Assembly (NCBI RefSeq): GCF_012911005.2
Contig: NZ_WTVS01000001.1
Location: 124,001 to 188,000 of the forward strand
Length of the DNA: 64,000 bases
Source: Aromatoleum toluolicum
GTDB lineage: Bacteria; Pseudomonadota; Gammaproteobacteria; Burkholderiales; Rhodocyclaceae
Direction of reading: 5' to 3'
How positions within the stretch are numbered: the first letter of the stretch is position 1; each line of letters begins with the position of its first letter. The notes below the pieces were generated by a model, which saw only the letters and a list, made by a program, of their open reading frames with translations, did not search any database and had not been told where the DNA came from. The position numbers were made by a program, and so were the translations under genes. Below, piece after piece: positions 62,669 to 64,000 of this stretch.

Positions 62669-64000
62669 CTAGGAAGCCGCGATTACCCCGAGCATTTCCG
62701 CCGCGTGGCGGCGGGTGGTGTCCGTGATGTTGACACCCCCGAGCATGCGGGCGATCTCCTCGATCCGGCCGGCGGGTTCGAGCGGCGTGACGGCACTGAC
62801 AACCTCGTTGCCGCGATTCGACTTGGCGATGTTCCATTGCCAGTCGGCACATGCGGCGACCTGGGGAAGATGGGTGACGCACAGCACCTGTCGCTCCCGG
62901 CCCAGCCGATGCAGGAGCTTGCCGACGATTTCCGCCACACCGCCGCCGATACCGACATCGACTTCGTCGAAGATCAGTGTCGGCGTCGCGGAATCGCGGC
63001 TTGTCATGACCTGGATCGCCAGGCCGATGCGCGACAGCTCACCACCCGAGGCGACCTTGGCCAAGGGGCGCAGGGGCTGACTCGGGTTGGCCGCGACGCG
63101 AAACTCGACTGTCTCGACACCATGCACCGAGGGCGCACAAGGTTCGAGCGCTACACCAAACTGGCCGCCCGCCATCGCGAGCGTCTGCATTGCCTCGCTG
63201 ACCTCGTGCGACAGGCGCTCGGCGGCCGGGCGACGCGCCACCGAGAGGCGTGATGCAGCCTGCTCGTACGCCGCCCTGGCCTGCGCTTCCTGCTCCGCGA
63301 GATGAACGGGATCCGCACGCGCGACCAGTTCGTCGAGCTTCCGCGTCCAGTCGTCGAGCAGGTCCGGCAAGCCCTCGGGATCGACTCGATACTTGCGCGC
63401 GAGATCGGTCACGGCGCCGATGCGGCGCTCGATTTCGGCAAGGCGCTGCGGATCGAGGTCCAGCCGGTCGCGATAGCGGCGCAGCGCATGCAGTGCCTCG
63501 TCCGCCTGAATCGCCGCTCCGGAGAGCAGCTCGCGCACGTCGCCCAGGCCCGGATCGATCTCGGTCATTGCATCGACGCGCACGCTGATGTGCCGTAGCA
63601 GGGACGCAACTGCTGCCTCCCCCTCGCCCAGCGTTGCAAGGGCCTCGTCCGCCCCTTCCATGAGGCCCGCCGCGTGGGCCAGCCGCGCGTGCTCGTGATT
63701 GATCTCGGACCATTCGTCGGCATCGAACGCCAGGTTGCGCAATTCGTCGATCTGCCACGCAAACAGTTCGCGCTCGCGCTCGGAGGCGGCGGAATCCTGC
63801 TCGGCCGTCCGTCGCAGCTCGACCAGCCGCTGCCACCCGCGAAAGCGCTCGGCGACCTCGCTCGCAAGGGCGCCGGCACCGGCGTGGGCATCGATCAGGG
63901 CACGCTGGGCATCGCCCCTGAGCAGGGCATGGTGCGCATGCTGGCCGTGGATGTCTGCCAGCCGGTCCCCCGCCTCGCGCAACTGTGCCTGCGTCACCGG
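62669..64000 (-). CDS. recN: DNA repair protein RecN, C-terminal part (partial)
   Basis: The last 443 or so residues of RecN, an SMC-like ATPase for double-strand-break repair; the N-terminal Walker A part lies beyond the right edge. Present here are the long coiled-coil region and the C-terminal ATPase half with ASGGELSRIGLAIQVM and FDEVDVGIGGGVAE, then CVTHLPQVAACAD. The first visible residues are in the interior, so no start should be called. It converges on fur with a 34-base gap. Confidence 0.95.
   Translation of the reverse strand, partial: PVTQAQLREAGDRLADIHGQHAHHALLRGDAQRALIDAHAGAGALASEVAERFRGWQRLVELRRTAEQDSAASERERELFAWQIDELRNLAFDADEWSEINHEHARLAHAAGLMEGADEALATLGEGEAAVASLLRHISVRVDAMTEIDPGLGDVRELLSGAAIQADEALHALRRYRDRLDLDPQRLAEIERRIGAVTDLARKYRVDPEGLPDLLDDWTRKLDELVARADPVHLAEQEAQARAAYEQAASRLSVARRPAAERLSHEVSEAMQTLAMAGGQFGVALEPCAPSVHGVETVEFRVAANPSQPLRPLAKVASGGELSRIGLAIQVMTSRDSATPTLIFDEVDVGIGGGVAEIVGKLLHRLGRERQVLCVTHLPQVAACADWQWNIAKSNRGNEVVSAVTPLEPAGRIEEIARMLGGVNITDTTRRHAAEMLGVIAAS

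Overview
The window is a high-G+C chromosomal segment of a betaproteobacterium, most likely a Rhodocyclales/Zoogloeaceae relative of Azoarcus, Aromatoleum or Thauera. This assignment is inferred from gene order (tpiA-secG-tRNA-Leu-nuoA..N, ftsH-folP-glmM with rlmE and yhbY, greA-carB-carA-dapB with bamE, fur and recN) and from the mix of housekeeping and accessory genes. No rRNA, IS element, CRISPR array or prophage was seen.

1-10620 is an accessory catabolic locus. A minus-strand run reads DUF1329 periplasmic protein, DUF1302 outer-membrane protein, MMPL/RND transporter, YCF48-type beta-propeller, TerB-like protein, NAD(P)-aldehyde dehydrogenase, and the start of a quinohemoprotein amine dehydrogenase alpha subunit cut by the window edge. 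A divergent AraC-family regulator with EutR-like layout follows. The simplest reading is oxidation of a primary amine in the periplasm to an aldehyde and then an acid, coupled to an envelope-spanning transport set for a hydrophobic compound.

10635-21074 holds a chemoreceptor, an HD-GYP-like protein, an HDOD protein, a B12-type radical SAM enzyme, a YdcH-like small protein, a methionine/cysteine PLP enzyme (metY type), an alpha/beta hydrolase, a DUF2189 membrane protein and a second HDOD protein.

21023-26060 is a minus-strand NAD-reducing [NiFe] hydrogenase operon, hoxFUYH plus its maturation protease. The adenosylcobalamin-dependent ribonucleotide reductase nrdJ is divergent from it, with a candidate NrdR box, and ends in a strong bidirectional terminator.

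29436-45997 is the complete 14-gene respiratory complex I operon nuoA-N on the minus strand, followed by a Nudix hydrolase whose start lies inside nuoN and preceded by tpiA, secG and tRNA-Leu(GAG). 46192-50173 is the phosphate transporter pstSCAB with a Pho box and no adjacent phoU. 50188-55665 carries glmM, folP, ftsH (TTG start), rlmE and yhbY. 55748-64000 carries greA, carB, carA, dapB, bamE, fur and the 3' part of recN. carAB has a recognisable promoter with an intrinsic-terminator hairpin inside the leader, which suggests attenuation.

Start codons were chosen from ribosome-binding sites and overlap with neighbours; several reported starts are shorter than the longest open frame. Family assignments are from recognised motifs and gene order, not from database searches.
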